A DNA stretch of 64,000 nucleotides from Clytia hemisphaerica (Eukaryota; Cnidaria; Hydrozoa; Leptothecata; Clytiidae). The stretch lies in the NCBI GenBank assembly GCA_902728285.1, contig CACVBU010000415.1, positions 247,776-311,775 on the forward strand. Direction: 5' to 3'. The notes beneath the pieces are model-generated. The model was not told where the DNA came from. It did not search any database and worked only from the letters and a program-made list of their open reading frames with translations. The first letter of the stretch is position 1, and every line of letters begins with the position of its first letter. Position numbers and translations under genes: made by a program. Below, piece after piece: positions 22,502-34,240 of this stretch.

Positions 22502-22779
22502 CACGTTTTTTTTTTTTTAAGAAACTAGTTTTACCAAGCAGCCTCAATGTTTCTTAAGAAATCGGCCTTTTGAGCCTTAAATGTTTCTTACATGTTTCTA
22601 AACTTTTTGACATAATCAGCCTCATGGAAGGCTGGATTGGAAGGTTCTTAAAAGAAACCGAATTAAAAATGTCATTTTCTCATTCTGAGCCTCAGCATGT
22701 TTCTTAGATGTTTCTTAGTTTTTAGACATTCTGAGCCTCATGTTTCTTAAAAGTGTGTTTCTTAAAAAAAAAAAACGTG
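22502..22779. mobile_element. 278-bp TA-flanked MITE with poly-T TIRs
   Basis: The TIRs read CACGTTTTTTTTTTTT then aagaaac, and inverted gtttcttaaaaaaaaaaaacgtg. TA lies on both sides (22500-22501; 22780-22781), as for Tc1/mariner-type insertion. The interior is mostly iterations of tgtttctta and gagcctca in both orientations. There is no coding capacity. Confidence 0.8.
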
Positions 22780-22904
22780 TAACGCTGGAACGAGAGAATG
22801 CCTTTTCTTGGAGATGGACGCGACAATATTAACAATTGTCCTGGAGTTGTTTCAAAAGGCGTACATTTGCGAAGAGTGTGACAAAAGCTTTTACGGAAAG
22901 GCGC

Positions 22905-23817
22905 TTTACGTGGTAGAAAGTCGTTTTCTAAGCAAATTTTATGTGGATGGTTATACGAACAGTTTCAATTTAGCTCGTTTGACATCACCGAAAAGTTTAT
23001 TGGCATATACCATGCAAGTTCCTGGCCACACAAAAAGAATGAGTATTTAGAATCTTTAACCTCAAACGACGGAGAAAAATGAGTCATCATTTGCAGCAGT
23101 GCTCTTGGCTGTGGTGTTGATTGCCAAGATGTAAAGTTTGTTTTGCATTTTGGTCCGCCACATAACCTTGTTGATTATGCCCAACAAATTGGTCGTGCAG
23201 GTCGCTCAAATGCTCCAGATTGTCATGCAGTCTTTTACAGCTTCTCTCAAGCTGCCAAAATTGCTAATGATGTTAAAAGTTACATTGACCATACAGGATG
23301 TCTAAGGAAAAAACTGTTTTCTCCTTTCAGTGAGTCAGATACTGAGATCTCACCTGTTCAGCCTGGGCATGACTGCTGCAATATTTGTGCACAAGATTGT
23401 CATTGTGAATCTAAAACATGTAAAAAATCGTACTTTGAAGTTACCTTATCAGATGAAGATAAACCTGTCAAAGTAAGAAATGTAACTGACAAGGACTGTG
23501 AAACAATCCAATCAAGATTATTCAACCTTCATGAGAAAATAACTAAATCTTCAAATGCAATGTTTGTTCCCTCAGGTATCATATCTGGATTAACAAATGA
23601 AATCATTTTTCAAGTTGTTCGTCACCACAAACCTATCAATCGTTTCTGAATCTCAGGCAAAGGATATATTTGACATTATTGCTAGCCACTTTAGCAATAC
23701 AGCGCTTCCTTGTGAACCACAATTGTGAAAAATGTGGAAAAACAATATGAATTTGGGGATTTTGAATTTGAGAGTGATTTTTCTCTTGAAGAAGATTATG
23801 GGGTCCTTGAAGATTAA
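22905..23817 (+). pseudogene. RecQ-family DNA helicase, C-terminal half
   Basis: In one frame from about 22915 the sequence gives a helicase C-terminal domain: GIYHASSWPHKKNEY, an in-frame TGA near 23080, then VIICSSALGCGVDCQDVKF (motif V), HFGPPHNLVDYAQQIGRAGR (motif VI with its arginine finger) and the RecQ zinc-binding region (TGCLRK..CCNICAQDC). A frameshift near 23640 leads to SESQAKDIFDII and an acidic end, VEKQYEFGDFEFESDFSLEE, with stop at 23815-23817. The N-terminal helicase lobe (DEAH box) is missing. RecQ enzymes unwind 3'-5'. This type, with the GRAGR motif and acidic tail, is multi-copy in cnidarians, so mobile-element ancestry is plausible but not shown. It is convergent with the DUF6589 gene. 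Confidence 0.8.
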
Positions 23818-24633
23818 TGATGACTATTAGTCTTCAAATATTTTTTAATGTTCTTTAGAAGTATTTTGTTTTTAGTGCTCAATTTTCTTTTATTATTTTT
23901 TTTAAGATGATCCTGTACCCATTGGAGTTTAGCAGAGAACAAAATCTGAACTAAATATAATTTTTGAAGTCATTACCAGATCGAATAGGTGTGTGAAAAA
24001 TGTTATGAAGGACAACTTATACATGTTGTTGAATTTAATGAGTTTAGGCCAAGAAAGCTATTTGTAACAATTCTAAAAATTGAAACCACCAGGTAGCTCC
24101 TTTTATTCTTTCATGTCAACTTTCAGAAAATGATTACAGTGTGCATGGGCTACAGTATAATTTAAACAAAACAAAAACTTTTTCTACAAAAATTCATCAT
24201 ATTGTTAGGTGATAATTATTTTGTATGTTATTTTGAATCTAGGTCTTTGTTCCTAATGACAGTTTTTGAAAGTTATAAAATTAAGGTAGCTTTTCATAAT
24301 ATACAGTAACAACCATCTTGAAACATACTTCTTATAAAAAAATTAGTCCCAACGATTTCAATGTGTAAGAAATAAAAGTGTAAATCCGTCTAAGGCTAAA
24401 ATAATTATAGCCTAACGATATATTATAGAAAATATTTACAGTACTCAGGCTATTGAAATACAAACACTTTCTACAAAAATTATAAAAACACATAAAAACA
24501 TAAAAATTTATGTATTGTTAAAAATAAGACTAAAAAATTATCAAAAATTAAATATCAACTAACAAAAAATGCAACAAGATTCCATATAACTGAATGTATA
24601 TACACAAACAAAAGTAAATGTCTCAATATAAAA
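23818..24633. other. non-coding spacer between convergent genes
   Basis: AT-rich 3' flanks of the RecQ and DUF6589 genes. No gene is seen. Confidence 0.6.
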
Positions 24634-27600
24634 TCATTCAAGTATCCACTGCGAAGTCAATGATGTTACTGGTGTTCTTTTCTCTGTTGATTTCAATTCT
24701 TTTGTCCAGGTCAAAAGTTTGGTTGTGTCTTTCTTTGTTAAAAGCGTGTCACTGAAATATTCAAAGTTTTCGTACGGCTTATACGTATTATCGTCAACAA
24801 AAGGGTTTTGGTTTTTCATCTCCTTTGTAATCTTTTTGACAGTGTCTCTATAGTCCCTCTTTTGTGATCCCGAAGATGGTTTTTTGATGCTCAAATTATT
24901 TTCTGTTGTGAGTACCAGGGTACGGATGTTGTTCATTGCCTCAGAAATTCTTTTAGCATTTATTTTTTCATTTAAATTGCTTCTTAAGGTCTTCAGTTGT
25001 TCCTTTAGGAAGTTATTTAAATGTTCAAGGTGAAGGTCCATAGGGATATTTTTACCTGGGACACCATGTATGTTGATGAACCTGTCAAAAATCAGCTCGT
25101 GGGATTCTTGTGTGTTGATTTTAGGTTACACAGTAATTTCATGATTGAGAAGGAAGGAGTACTTGCGATGACCGAAAGTTTTAAAGTAAAGAAGGGCCAT
25201 ACGGTAACACTCAATAGTCCTCAAGCCATCACCTTCTTTGTGTGCATCATTGATGTTACGCAATAGTAGATTTAGAGTGAGCAGGGCTTTGTGGTATGTT
25301 AACCGAAAATTACATCCCTCATATCTGTAATTTGAAATATTAAATTGTCAATTTATCTAGAATAACAAGAAACAATCTAAAAGCTACAAATTATCAGATA
25401 ATCAAAAATGTTTATTTGTCTGCAACAGTCTAAATATTATTAAGATGAAGAAAGGAATTATCATCGGAGATTACAATTGTCTCTTCTCAATTCGCTAAAA
25501 TCTATTTTATTTTTAAATATAAAGTCTAGCAACTAAGAGCTTGGCTGATTATTGGTCCTTTTGTCCAAACATTTAAATGTCCCATGATAATCTAATATAT
25601 ACCTATTGTATGAATGATCTTTCATCTCGTGTTTGTGTCGTTCTTTCATGGTAGTATACACATTTGAGCATTTTTTGCAAAGATAAAAGAGGACTTTTTG
25701 AGCTTTTTGTTCCGATTTCTTGTATTTCCCAATTGGTGTTTGTAGTCTTTCAGGATACTGCGTTGTAAATCTGGAGAAAAATAATTAACAAATTAAGCTA
25801 CCAATTAATTAGGTATCGAGTTCAAATATGTATTAAATGTATATACCATGACACCATGTATATAGATAAAGTATTTCACGTATACATTGTATGTTTTGAA
25901 ATCTTACTTTTACTAGATTGAAAATTATCCTTACTTGTCAAGAATCTTCTCAATAAGACCATATAACCAATCAAATTTTACTTTGGCATTTTCTGTGTTT
26001 CGAATGTTCTCTGGGACAGGATCATCTAAAGTAATATATTATATCTTAGTTATATTAATAGTGTCATTTAATGTATTTTTTGATTATTTTGAACTTTCAC
26101 AACACAAAATCATTTTTGTTTGACAGACATAAACTGTCGTTGTTACTATACAAAATGAGTATCCAAAGAATCCTCCTTTTTTAAAGGTAAAAACATGCTG
26201 TTTTAAGGTTATTGGGATTAAAATGTATACCTTCGGATTCAGTCATTGAGAAATGTACCATAGTTGAGGCTATGACTTGGGAATCTAATTCCATATCGCT
26301 GTAATCTTTGTATGCGTTATACTCTTTTGCAGGCCCTTTTTTTGCATTTGATGTTATGTGCAACGTTCATTGACCAGGCAGGTGTCATGGTCTCCTTTGG
26401 TGAGGATTCCTTGCCAAATTGTTTGAATTTAAGCTGAAATTATAAATAATGTGGTTTGTTTCATTATTTACCCTAGATATTTCTATTGTCTGTCTCCTAA
26501 AAGGGAGGATTTATTATTTAATTTTTTGTTTTGCCATTTAGATATACTGTAGCCATTCAAAAAGAAGTATATTGCTATATGTCTGAATCAATCAAAAGAA
26601 GTTCTGACATTGCCTACTATATAAAGCATTCTTTTCGTATGCCACCCTTCAAAAGTCCGTAAGAGTCCTTGGAGTCTTTCGTATTTGGTAGAACCGTCCA
26701 GAAAACCTTTTTGTGCATTTGATGCCCTTTCCTCGGTCAATTGGTCTCCTCCAAATACAATGGATCGGATCACCTAGAAAGGAAAAGTAGTTATTTTTTA
26801 TATTTTATAGAATATAATATGGAATAGGCATTGTTTTTATAGTATGGTTATAGTTATAGCACAGTTGTTTTTTGTTTTGCATGTTTTTAAATTTTACCTT
26901 TAAAGTTTCATTCTCAAGCTTTGTCTTTGGTACATATTCATTTGTGAGCTCCTTTAGGATTTCAACCATTTCCCCAGTGATGTTCTCTGCCTTGAACAAA
27001 TGACCAAGTGGTACCTTTGAAAATAAATAATTAGTTTGAATAATCTAAATAGTTAAATAGCAGAACCTTTATTTGTAGGCTCTTTTGGCGAAGGAGATAG
27101 AGAATAGATTTTTGTTTTCGATATTAAGCTAATAAGTTAATAATAAGTTAATAATAAGTGATTTTCATTGAAACAATTTAACTTACCATCTCTGATTGTT
27201 TAGCCATTTCTTCTGAATAAGGATGTTTTATGTGACCACAAACATTTTTTTTGAACATTTTAAATGCAGGAAGGTGTGTCACCAAAATTCTTGCGATCAA
27301 TATTTTGTTTGATTCGTAAATGGTTTCAAATGTACGAGAGTCGGGAAGTAAATCACGATCTTCAAAGTTAGCTTCTCGGAGGACATCCTCTGAATAATGA
27401 AAACAGTCAGAACTTTTGACAGGAATTTTCTTTTAAAATAAGTGTCTTCACACAAAAATCCCTAAGGACATAAGTTTAATAGAATCAACAAAATTACCTT
27501 TGGGAATTGTTCTGTTTTTTACTGCCATTGAATGTAACCAGTGAATAGATGTCTCGCTTGTTGTTCAAAATCTAGGTTGTCACTGATGATCTAAAGACAA

Positions 27601-29251
27601 GGTACTTTAAAGTTACTAACTATATTATATCTATTTTAATGTACGTTTTTCAGAAAGTAAAATGTTCAATATAATTAATAGAACTTGTGAAATTGATATT
27701 AAAGACATACTACACAATCACAAATCATCTTATATTCTTTTATCAAATGCCTTGATTTGTTATGCTCTTTTTTTCTATTAAGTTAACCCCAGTGTAAGCC
27801 ATTTTGAGCAACAAACAATCAAAAAGTCTTTCAAATTTTTTTGCGTTCTCCTTTTGATTAAAGTATGAATTTTTTGAATATTAAGTACCGTAAAACCGTC
27901 AGGGCGTCCATGCACAGCTCTGTACGTTTTTAAATCATCTAGATTTGATGGATCTAGTCCCGCAGCTTGCATTTGTTGGTACTCGTGTTCCCATGATGAT
28001 TTCCAGCGTTAGGCGTCCCTACCGTAATCCTCGCCCATTTCTCGATTTCTTTTCAAGGCTTTACTATAGGTGTTGTTTATCCCAAACTTGTTGAACCATC
28101 CACAACCCCGTTTTTTCAAACCTCCAGCAACTAAGAGTTGGTCATTACGCGAGGCAACTATACAACCTCGTTTTGAATATCTGAAATATTGAAGTTAACT
28201 TCTATTTTTTTAAAGATTCTTCAATTTTGTAATGTAAGCCATAATTTACAGAGACCTGAGAAACTAAACTCTCTGTTTTCTTTCAGACCATCTTTCAAAA
28301 AATCAACTTTGAGGGTCATTAAATTTTCAAGCTTATTAAGAACAAAAAACTACTGTTACGATCTTTTACCTGGTTTTGAAAATTGAGCCATAAACAGACG
28401 CACGACACGGCTTTGTGTGTTCCTTGTCATCACCCAAAATTCCCAAGCTTCCTTTAAGACATGCCGATAACGTGGGGCATTTTTCTTCGATTTTATCACA
28501 GAAGTCTTTATCATCGAAACATAGAATACTCTCCTTGCTTGTGTCAGTTAAAAGGGGGTCGTTTTCTAGGTTGCGAATCTCTTCAAAACATGATAATGTC
28601 AAGGATCGTAGATTGACCTGAATTTGATAGCAAAATATTTTTTAAAGTGATTTACAATTTCTATCTGAATTTTTTTGCCGATTTCTCGATTGCCAAATAG
28701 ACGAGAATATGTTTACCAGGATTATCCCAACACAAATAATGAACATTTCACATTACAAAAGAATAATTTCAGTCCCTGTGCCGGCTTGCAAAAGATTAAC
28801 GAATAGATAGCCTCTGAACCTCTTAATTTGTGATGTGAAGTTCGCGGTGAAAAGTTCGATTCACTTACTTACAGTAAGGGTGTTTTAATTCATGATATCT
28901 CGGATATAATGATTTTGAACTCAAATTTCAAGGGATCTGAAGGGATATCTTTTACCCGTATAAAAATATATTTTACTTGGTCATCAACAGTATGCACGTC
29001 GTTATTTGGTTCAGCATCCCACTCACGTAAAATAGCTTTGGCTTTTCCAAGCAAGGAATTTTTCTATAACACTCTCGACATATAGTCTTTGCCTTATCAG
29101 GACCTTCCTCAAGTTCTATCTTAGTAAGCTTTTCAATCTTTTCTTTCAAATTTTCATCGTTTACGGACTTGCGTTTGTAGAGGTTGAATCTAGAAGCTCT
29201 GCTCTTTTCGGTATCTTTATATGGCTCTTTACATAATCTACAAAATGACAT
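24634..29251 (-). pseudogene. DUF6589-type gene, 11 exons, lightly broken
   Basis: Exons on the minus strand, with GT-AG borders read by eye: 29251-28977, 28617-28370, 28180-about 27785, 27590-27498, 27389-27187, 27014-26898, 26773-26618, 26433-26231, 26025-25935, 25770-about 25597 and 25324-24634. Exon 1 holds a CxxC..CxxC N-terminal finger (FCRLCKEPY..ICRECYRK). Exon 7 holds FGGDQLTEERASNAQ and FEGWHTK. Exon 8 has THFS-like TMVHFSMTE. Exon 10 holds a C2H2-like finger (YLCKKCSNVYTTMKERHKHE). Exon 11 holds TYHKALLTLNLLLRNINDAH, EGDGLR, INIHGVPGKNIPMDLHLEHL and a basic C-terminus. GDQLTxxR, EGDGxR and NIPxDLxxEHxN are hallmarks of DUF6589 proteins, abundant in cnidarians and sponges and of unknown biochemistry. 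Lesions: TAA at 28009-28011 and frameshifts near 29060, 26370 and 25115. Confidence 0.82.
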
Positions 29252-30372
29252 TATGGTACATTATGATAATTAGTTTGAGTTTCTTCCATCTTCTTATTTT
29301 CAAAAAATTTACTTCACTTTCACTTTCGCTTAAAAAATTCTTTTTTCCCGCGGTATTTTCCCGCGGTATTTTCCCGCGGTGAAGCAAAGGCTATTGAAAC
29401 ATTTGATGAATTAGATCTTTCTCTAAAGTTTGTCATACTTATCCGTGTTTTGATTTCTTTTTTGGTCAACAATTCTTTATTTTTTGTTATTTTAATATAT
29501 TCTTATCCAAACATTGGGTGATTAGCTCAAAAGAGCAATAAAATAGTGCTTCAAAGACCTCCTTTGATCTTTCATCCAGTGGATGGGCTGTTCAGGGGGG
29601 TTAAATGTAAACATTTTTTACACACACGCAGTGATTTTTCTGTAGTTATCAACCTCCTAAACTAGAAGTAGTATCATTGGTTGCACGTACTCTTGTATAT
29701 ATAAGTCGATATTGAATTGTTTAGTGGTTGAATAACAAACCATGCATTTAAAAACAAAGCCAATGTTGATTACAAAGTGAAAGTGAGAGGAAGGAAATTA
29801 ATGGCTGCTTGACTTACATGTTACAGATTGTTTATATGGATTTTATCGTAGAATTGTAGCTGTTTTTATATTCAGAGTAAAGTAATTTACATGGTAAAAG
29901 GTTATTTTGCTTTCATTTCGGGGAAATGTTTGGTTCAATCTCTTAATAAAGGCTTTTTTTGGTTTAAAAGGGACCCAAAACCTGCTCAACCAACATATTC
30001 ATGCTTTTTTCACCTTTTCTGCTACATTTTTATGTTTTTAAAACCACCATTTTTAAAGGGACATATTTTCGTAATTTATAACATAATCATGTCTGAACTC
30101 TGCATACCTTATTGGAACTAATTTTCGCGAGAACTAAAAATTAAAAAATTCGATATAAATATGTGCATATTTATTTTTCTCTCCTTGAATTTTATTGGCC
30201 AATTTTGTCAACTGTCATCTGCCACCAAATTCAAACTGGGTCAAAAATACCATACTCTCAAGGAGAAGTTGTTGGGTTAAATTTTGCTACTGGGTGGTGT
30301 AAGTTTAAATAGAGGGTATGGATCTCCAGACTACTCTAGAGTCACAAGAAGAAAGAAATTAAGACATAGGCA
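29252..30372. other. upstream region, no gene recognised
   Basis: The 5' side of the DUF6589 gene. A 13-14 bp tandem (ttttcccgcggta, three copies) lies at 29344-29383, about 95 bp upstream of the ATG. It contains cccgcgg, an E2F-like core, and may be promoter-related. Beyond it is AT-rich non-coding sequence. Confidence 0.55.
29344..29383. promoter_or_regulatory. triplicated ttttcccgcggta upstream of DUF6589 gene
   Basis: Three perfect direct copies about 95 bp upstream of the inferred start codon, in the gene's promoter position. The palindromic ccgcgg core suggests protein binding. Regulatory role is inferred from position only. Confidence 0.45.
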
Positions 30373-30673
30373 CAAAGGGTGATATGTCACATGTTCGACA
30401 ACCCATTTGTTCGACAACTCACTTGTTCGACAAATTCGTAAAATTGTCGAACAAGTGGGTTGTCGAACAAATGGGCGCCCACTTGATCGACAACCCACTT
30501 GATCGACAACCCACTTGTTCGACAATCTATAGTTGTTCGACACTCACTTGTTCGACGCCCACTTGTTCGACATTAATTGTCGAACAAGTGGGCATCGAAC
30601 AAGTGATCGTTCACATAATCGATAGCCCAGTTGTTCGACAGTGTAGATGGTCGACAGTTTGTATATTACCCTG
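30373..30673. mobile_element. small inverted-repeat element filled with ttgttcgaca motifs
   Basis: About 17 copies of ttgttcgac/gtcgaacaa, mixed in both orientations and often followed by acccacttg, fill the segment. The ends aagggtgatat (about 30376) and atattaccct (ending 30672) are imperfect inverted repeats resembling mariner-type ends. No protein is encoded; frames are shadows. Confidence 0.7.
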
Positions 30674-30779
30674 TACCAAAGTGTATTTCACATAAAATCG
30701 TAGCCTATGGTTTGCCCTTATCTGGCTCCCAGATGCAGAAATTTTCTTCCGACACGGTAAAGCTCTGAAGGGAGGCCCG

Positions 30780-31040
30780 TATATTCGAGTTAGAGAAGTT
30801 CGAGTTAGCAATTTTCGAGTTAGCTAAATTATGACGTCATAAATGTAAATTATGACGTATACTCAATTCTAACTGGATTTTTCTTTTCCAAAAAAGATTT
30901 TTCGAGTTAGAATTAACTTGAATCTTTTTTTTCGCCAAAAAAATTTTCGAGTTGGCTAACTTGGATTTTTTTCACAAAACCTTTTTTGAGTTAGTTAACT
31001 AGGAATTTATTTTTCGCGCACAAGTTTTCGAGTTAGCTAT
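30780..31040 (+). repeat. cgagttag motif block, left copy
   Basis: ttcgagttag recurs six to seven times, with aaattatgacgtcataa between. A homologous block lies in inverse orientation at 38966-39165 with the same order (cluster, then taaattatga..gacgtca, then a c/t-rich stretch). Confidence 0.8.
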
Positions 31041-31057
31041 CTTGGGAAAGATTTTTA

Positions 31058-32231
31058 TCAGGGGGGATCAGGGTCAGAATTCGCCGGAAATTCGGCCGTC
31101 GAAATAGTTCCTCGGCCGGTGGAATACTTGTCCGGCCGGCGGAAATGCTATCCGGCCGGGGGAAAATTGACCGTCGGAATAGTCATCCGGCCCGCGGAAA
31201 ATTGGCCGTCGGAAAAATTATCCGGTCCGCAGAAATTGAGGTCGAGTTATTTTTTTGAGCTACGAAAAATTCGAGTTATGATAACATTTTCCGTAAATTT
31301 TGGTTTAAATTATGATGTAATTGTCATCATCAATATCGTTACCTCAACGGTCGTAAGGGGCTCATTTTCGGTTTTTTTCAAAACTGCATGTACTTCCACC
31401 TCATAAACATACCTATTTTTGGGCTTTTTTGGAGAAGCTTAATTTAGCCGTCATGAATGTGTCCTGTCAGATGTCCCATAATGCACCAAACTCGAGAAAA
31501 TTTGGAAAATCCTTGAAAAATCCGCCATTTTGATGACGTCATTGACAGAAAAACTTGAATAAGTTCAGGTAGAAGAAAGATTTCGAGCTCAAATTTCGAC
31601 CAGAGACGTATATAAATAAAACAAATTAGAAAATTAGAAAAAAAAATCGAGAAAATGCTTACGTCAGCAAAAATAGCTAAAAAACCATTTTTACAAAAAA
31701 ATGCTTTTAATTTTTAATTTGAATCTTTGGTGAGGTGGAAGTACATGCAGTTTTGAAAAAACCGAAAATGAGCCCCTTACCCTTACGACCGTTGAGACTG
31801 TTTTTTTTTTGCTTTAAAAAAATTATTCGAGTTGTTAACTTTTAGATTAGCTATTCAAATTTCCTTATTTTATGTTATTCTATAACTCGGTTCCCGAGTA
31901 CTGTTGTTGATAAGGTTATTTTAATCAAGCCAAAAATTACGAAAAAGCAAGGACGCAACAACTCGGTTTTTCATAACTCAAAAAAACAACTCAAAAAAAT
32001 AACTCGACCTAAATTTCCGCGGATCGGATAACTTTTTCGACGGCTAATTTTCCGCGGGCCGGGTGACTTTTTCGGCGGCTGGATAACTGTTCCGACGGCC
32101 GGATGACTATTCCGATGGCAGATTTTCCATTGGCCAGATAATATTTCCGCCGGCCGGACGACTATTCCGCCGACCGAGGAACTATTTCGACGGCCAAATT
32201 TCCGGCGAATTCTGACCCTGATCCCCCCTGA
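31058..32231. mobile_element. 1.17-kb TA-flanked element with long, internally repeated TIRs
   Basis: The ends TCAGGGGGGATCAGGGTCAG and CTGACCCTGATCCCCCCTGA are perfect inverted repeats, with TA on both outsides (31056-31057; 32232-32233). The arms extend about 220-280 bp and consist of degenerate 20-25 bp units around ccggccggcggaaa, then gaggtcgagttattttttt. The interior holds a second inverted pair (31343-31796). No coding capacity. Confidence 0.85.
31343..31796. mobile_element. nested 454-bp inverted-repeat element
   Basis: ctcaacggtcgtaagg plus about 50 further bases (gggctcattttcgg...gtacttccacctca) at 31343-31408 are matched in inverse at 31728-31796. It sits within the element at 31058-32231. 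No clear target duplication was found, so it may be a nested insertion or part of the host's arms. Confidence 0.7.
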
Positions 32232-32233
32232 TA

Positions 32234-33300
32234 GATTTTCACATCTGAAAGGTTTAGATTACGGAATTTTGCAAGACCGCGTAAAGGATTTTGCAGCGAG
32301 GAGTCTGGTAACCCAGCAACCTCGTTCCCTGCGTATTATTAGCTATTTATATGCTTACTGATAGCACACCCCCTTCTCACATCCCCACTGGGAACCCCTC
32401 CCACTAGAAAAATTGTCCAAAATATCGTCCCCGGTGGGAAATTAACCCCGAATTTTTGTCTCCATTAAAAATAATCAAATATGAAAAAATGGCAGATTTT
32501 TTGTTTTACTTTTATGACGTTTTGTTTTAAGAAATTCCCCCACTGACGTCCTATAAATTAACCTTTGTCCGTCCGTCCGTTCGTTCGTCCGTCTGCTGTT
32601 ACCAGCTTTTCTCGAGATTGGCTCATTAGTTTTTTCTGATTTTTGGCAAAAATATGCAAAATGGCAGCCGGAAAAACCGTTTTTTGGCCTTTCCTCGAGA
32701 TTTCATCATTAGTTTTTTCTGATTTTTTTGCACAAAGATGCGTATTAAGAATGCCCAAAACATTGCAGAGTACGATTTTTGAAAAAAACTTTTTTCCGGC
32801 CGAAAATACCGGAAATATGCCGGAAATTGCCGTTTTTACAGATTTTTATCGGACTTTTGCCTTATGTTTTGTTGTTTTTTCACACAAAAACATTATTTAT
32901 AACAATACCCACACTATCAAGCATAGTTCAATTGTCAATTAAACTGATTTTTGAAGCCGGAACCTACTAAAAATTGCCGGAAAAGCCGATTTTCGCCGGA
33001 AAAACGGTATTTCTTGAATTTCTCGAGCTGTACTTTTATTTTTTCACGAAATTGATGCAAAATGGCAATATCCGGTATAAGATATTATAGAAGTCGCTGT
33101 GCATAAAACATACTATATCATATCATATGATGTAGGATAGCGTTATATTGTAAGATAATATGACTAAATGAAAAATTATTGCGTGTGGATTACGGTCTTA
33201 CAATATTATGATGTTACATACTATTTTTTGATGTTGCAAACTATTTTCTAAAAATAAACTTTTTGCGCAATCATGCAATTATTATTATAGCAAAATAAGA
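32234..33300. other. non-coding stretch with (GTCC) microsatellite
   Basis: gtccgtccgttcgttcgtccg lies at 32569-32590. Two related segments (ttagttttttctgattttt at 32628 and 32710) indicate a local duplication. No gene. Confidence 0.6.
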
Positions 33301-33304
33301 AAAC

Positions 33305-34008
33305 CCAAATATATTTTTCACGCTCTTGCTCCATTAAAGTATAAAAAATCTGTTGTTATTGGAATGATTCATCGTATTTTCAGAGCATGTAGCTCTTACA
33401 AAACATTCCATGAGGGTTTAGAGCGTGCTAAAGTAATCCTTAACAGAAATCAATATCCCGAACCGCTAGTTGATTCTATCATACGAGATACTTTAAACAA
33501 ATTGTTTGAAAAAGAAGAGCCTCCTGTGGTGGAAGAAAATGAAGATGAAGAAGATGAGCCGAAAATGTTTTTTGTTGAATACAGGGGAAAATTATCTGAG
33601 GAATTGAAATATAACCTTGGAAAGTTGAAAGCCCCTTGTCGTGTCATATTTACTTTGAAAAAGTTAAAAACAGTGCTACCATCATTGAAGTCCTCCGTGG
33701 AAAAATCCTTAAAAAGTGGTGTAGTTTATAAAATTACCTGTCCACGATGTAATTCGTGCTATGTTGGCCAAACACGGCGACATCTTATCACCCGAATTAA
33801 GGAGCACGGTAGGAAAAACGCACCCGTTACCATTCACATGACGTCATGCCAGCACTCATTAACAATGGATGACGTAGCCATTTTGAAAGGTAGTTCTCGT
33901 TCGGCAAGCCATTTAATGACACTAGAGGCACTTTTTATTAATCAATTAAAGCCTCAACTGAACACAAAAGACGAGTATAGAAGCCGTACATTAGTAGTCA
34001 AGTTTTAA
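33305..34008 (+). pseudogene. Penelope-like retroelement, GIY-YIG end (5'-truncated)
   Basis: The frame opens upstream of the first ATG (33364) with ALAPLKYKKSVVIGMIHR, the conserved post-RT linker. It continues through a basic/acidic linker to a GIY-YIG endonuclease: GVVYKITCPRCNSCYVGQT, RRHLITRIKEH, then a histidine/asparagine-bearing ALFINQLKPQLN near the C-terminus (stop 34006-34008). Penelope-like elements join a telomerase-like RT to this nuclease, which cuts target DNA. The RT is absent, so the copy is truncated at its 5' end. The reading frame itself is intact over 214 codons, in contrast to most genes here. Confidence 0.85.
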
Positions 34009-34200
34009 TTGTAGTTTTTTATACTTTTATTGTTTGTTGTCACATGGGATTTTCCTTAGTAGCAACAATTTTATTACATATTATATTTTTTTTTTGCAGT
34101 AGCATTTTCATTTCTCACTTTTTTCTGTAAGCTTATGGTTGTTTTTACTGTAGATATGTGAACATATTGGAGATTTTTATAATCTTGTTTTTATTGAATT

Positions 34201-34240
34201 TTAGACCTGAAGATGATCAATAGATCGAAATATATCGTCA
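34201..34240 (+). ncRNA. hammerhead-like core at Penelope 3' end
   Basis: ctgaagatgatcaatagatc followed by gaaa, 200 bp after the stop codon, matches the CUGANGA..stem II..GAAA order of hammerhead ribozymes, which Penelope-like elements are known to carry. Stem II would be gatc/gatc. I cannot confirm stems I and III, so activity is doubtful. Confidence 0.4.

Noticed and set aside
30384-30695. 103-codon frame rich in Cys/Ser/Thr
   Set aside because: A reading of the ttgttcgaca iterations; the same occurs at 39195-39482.
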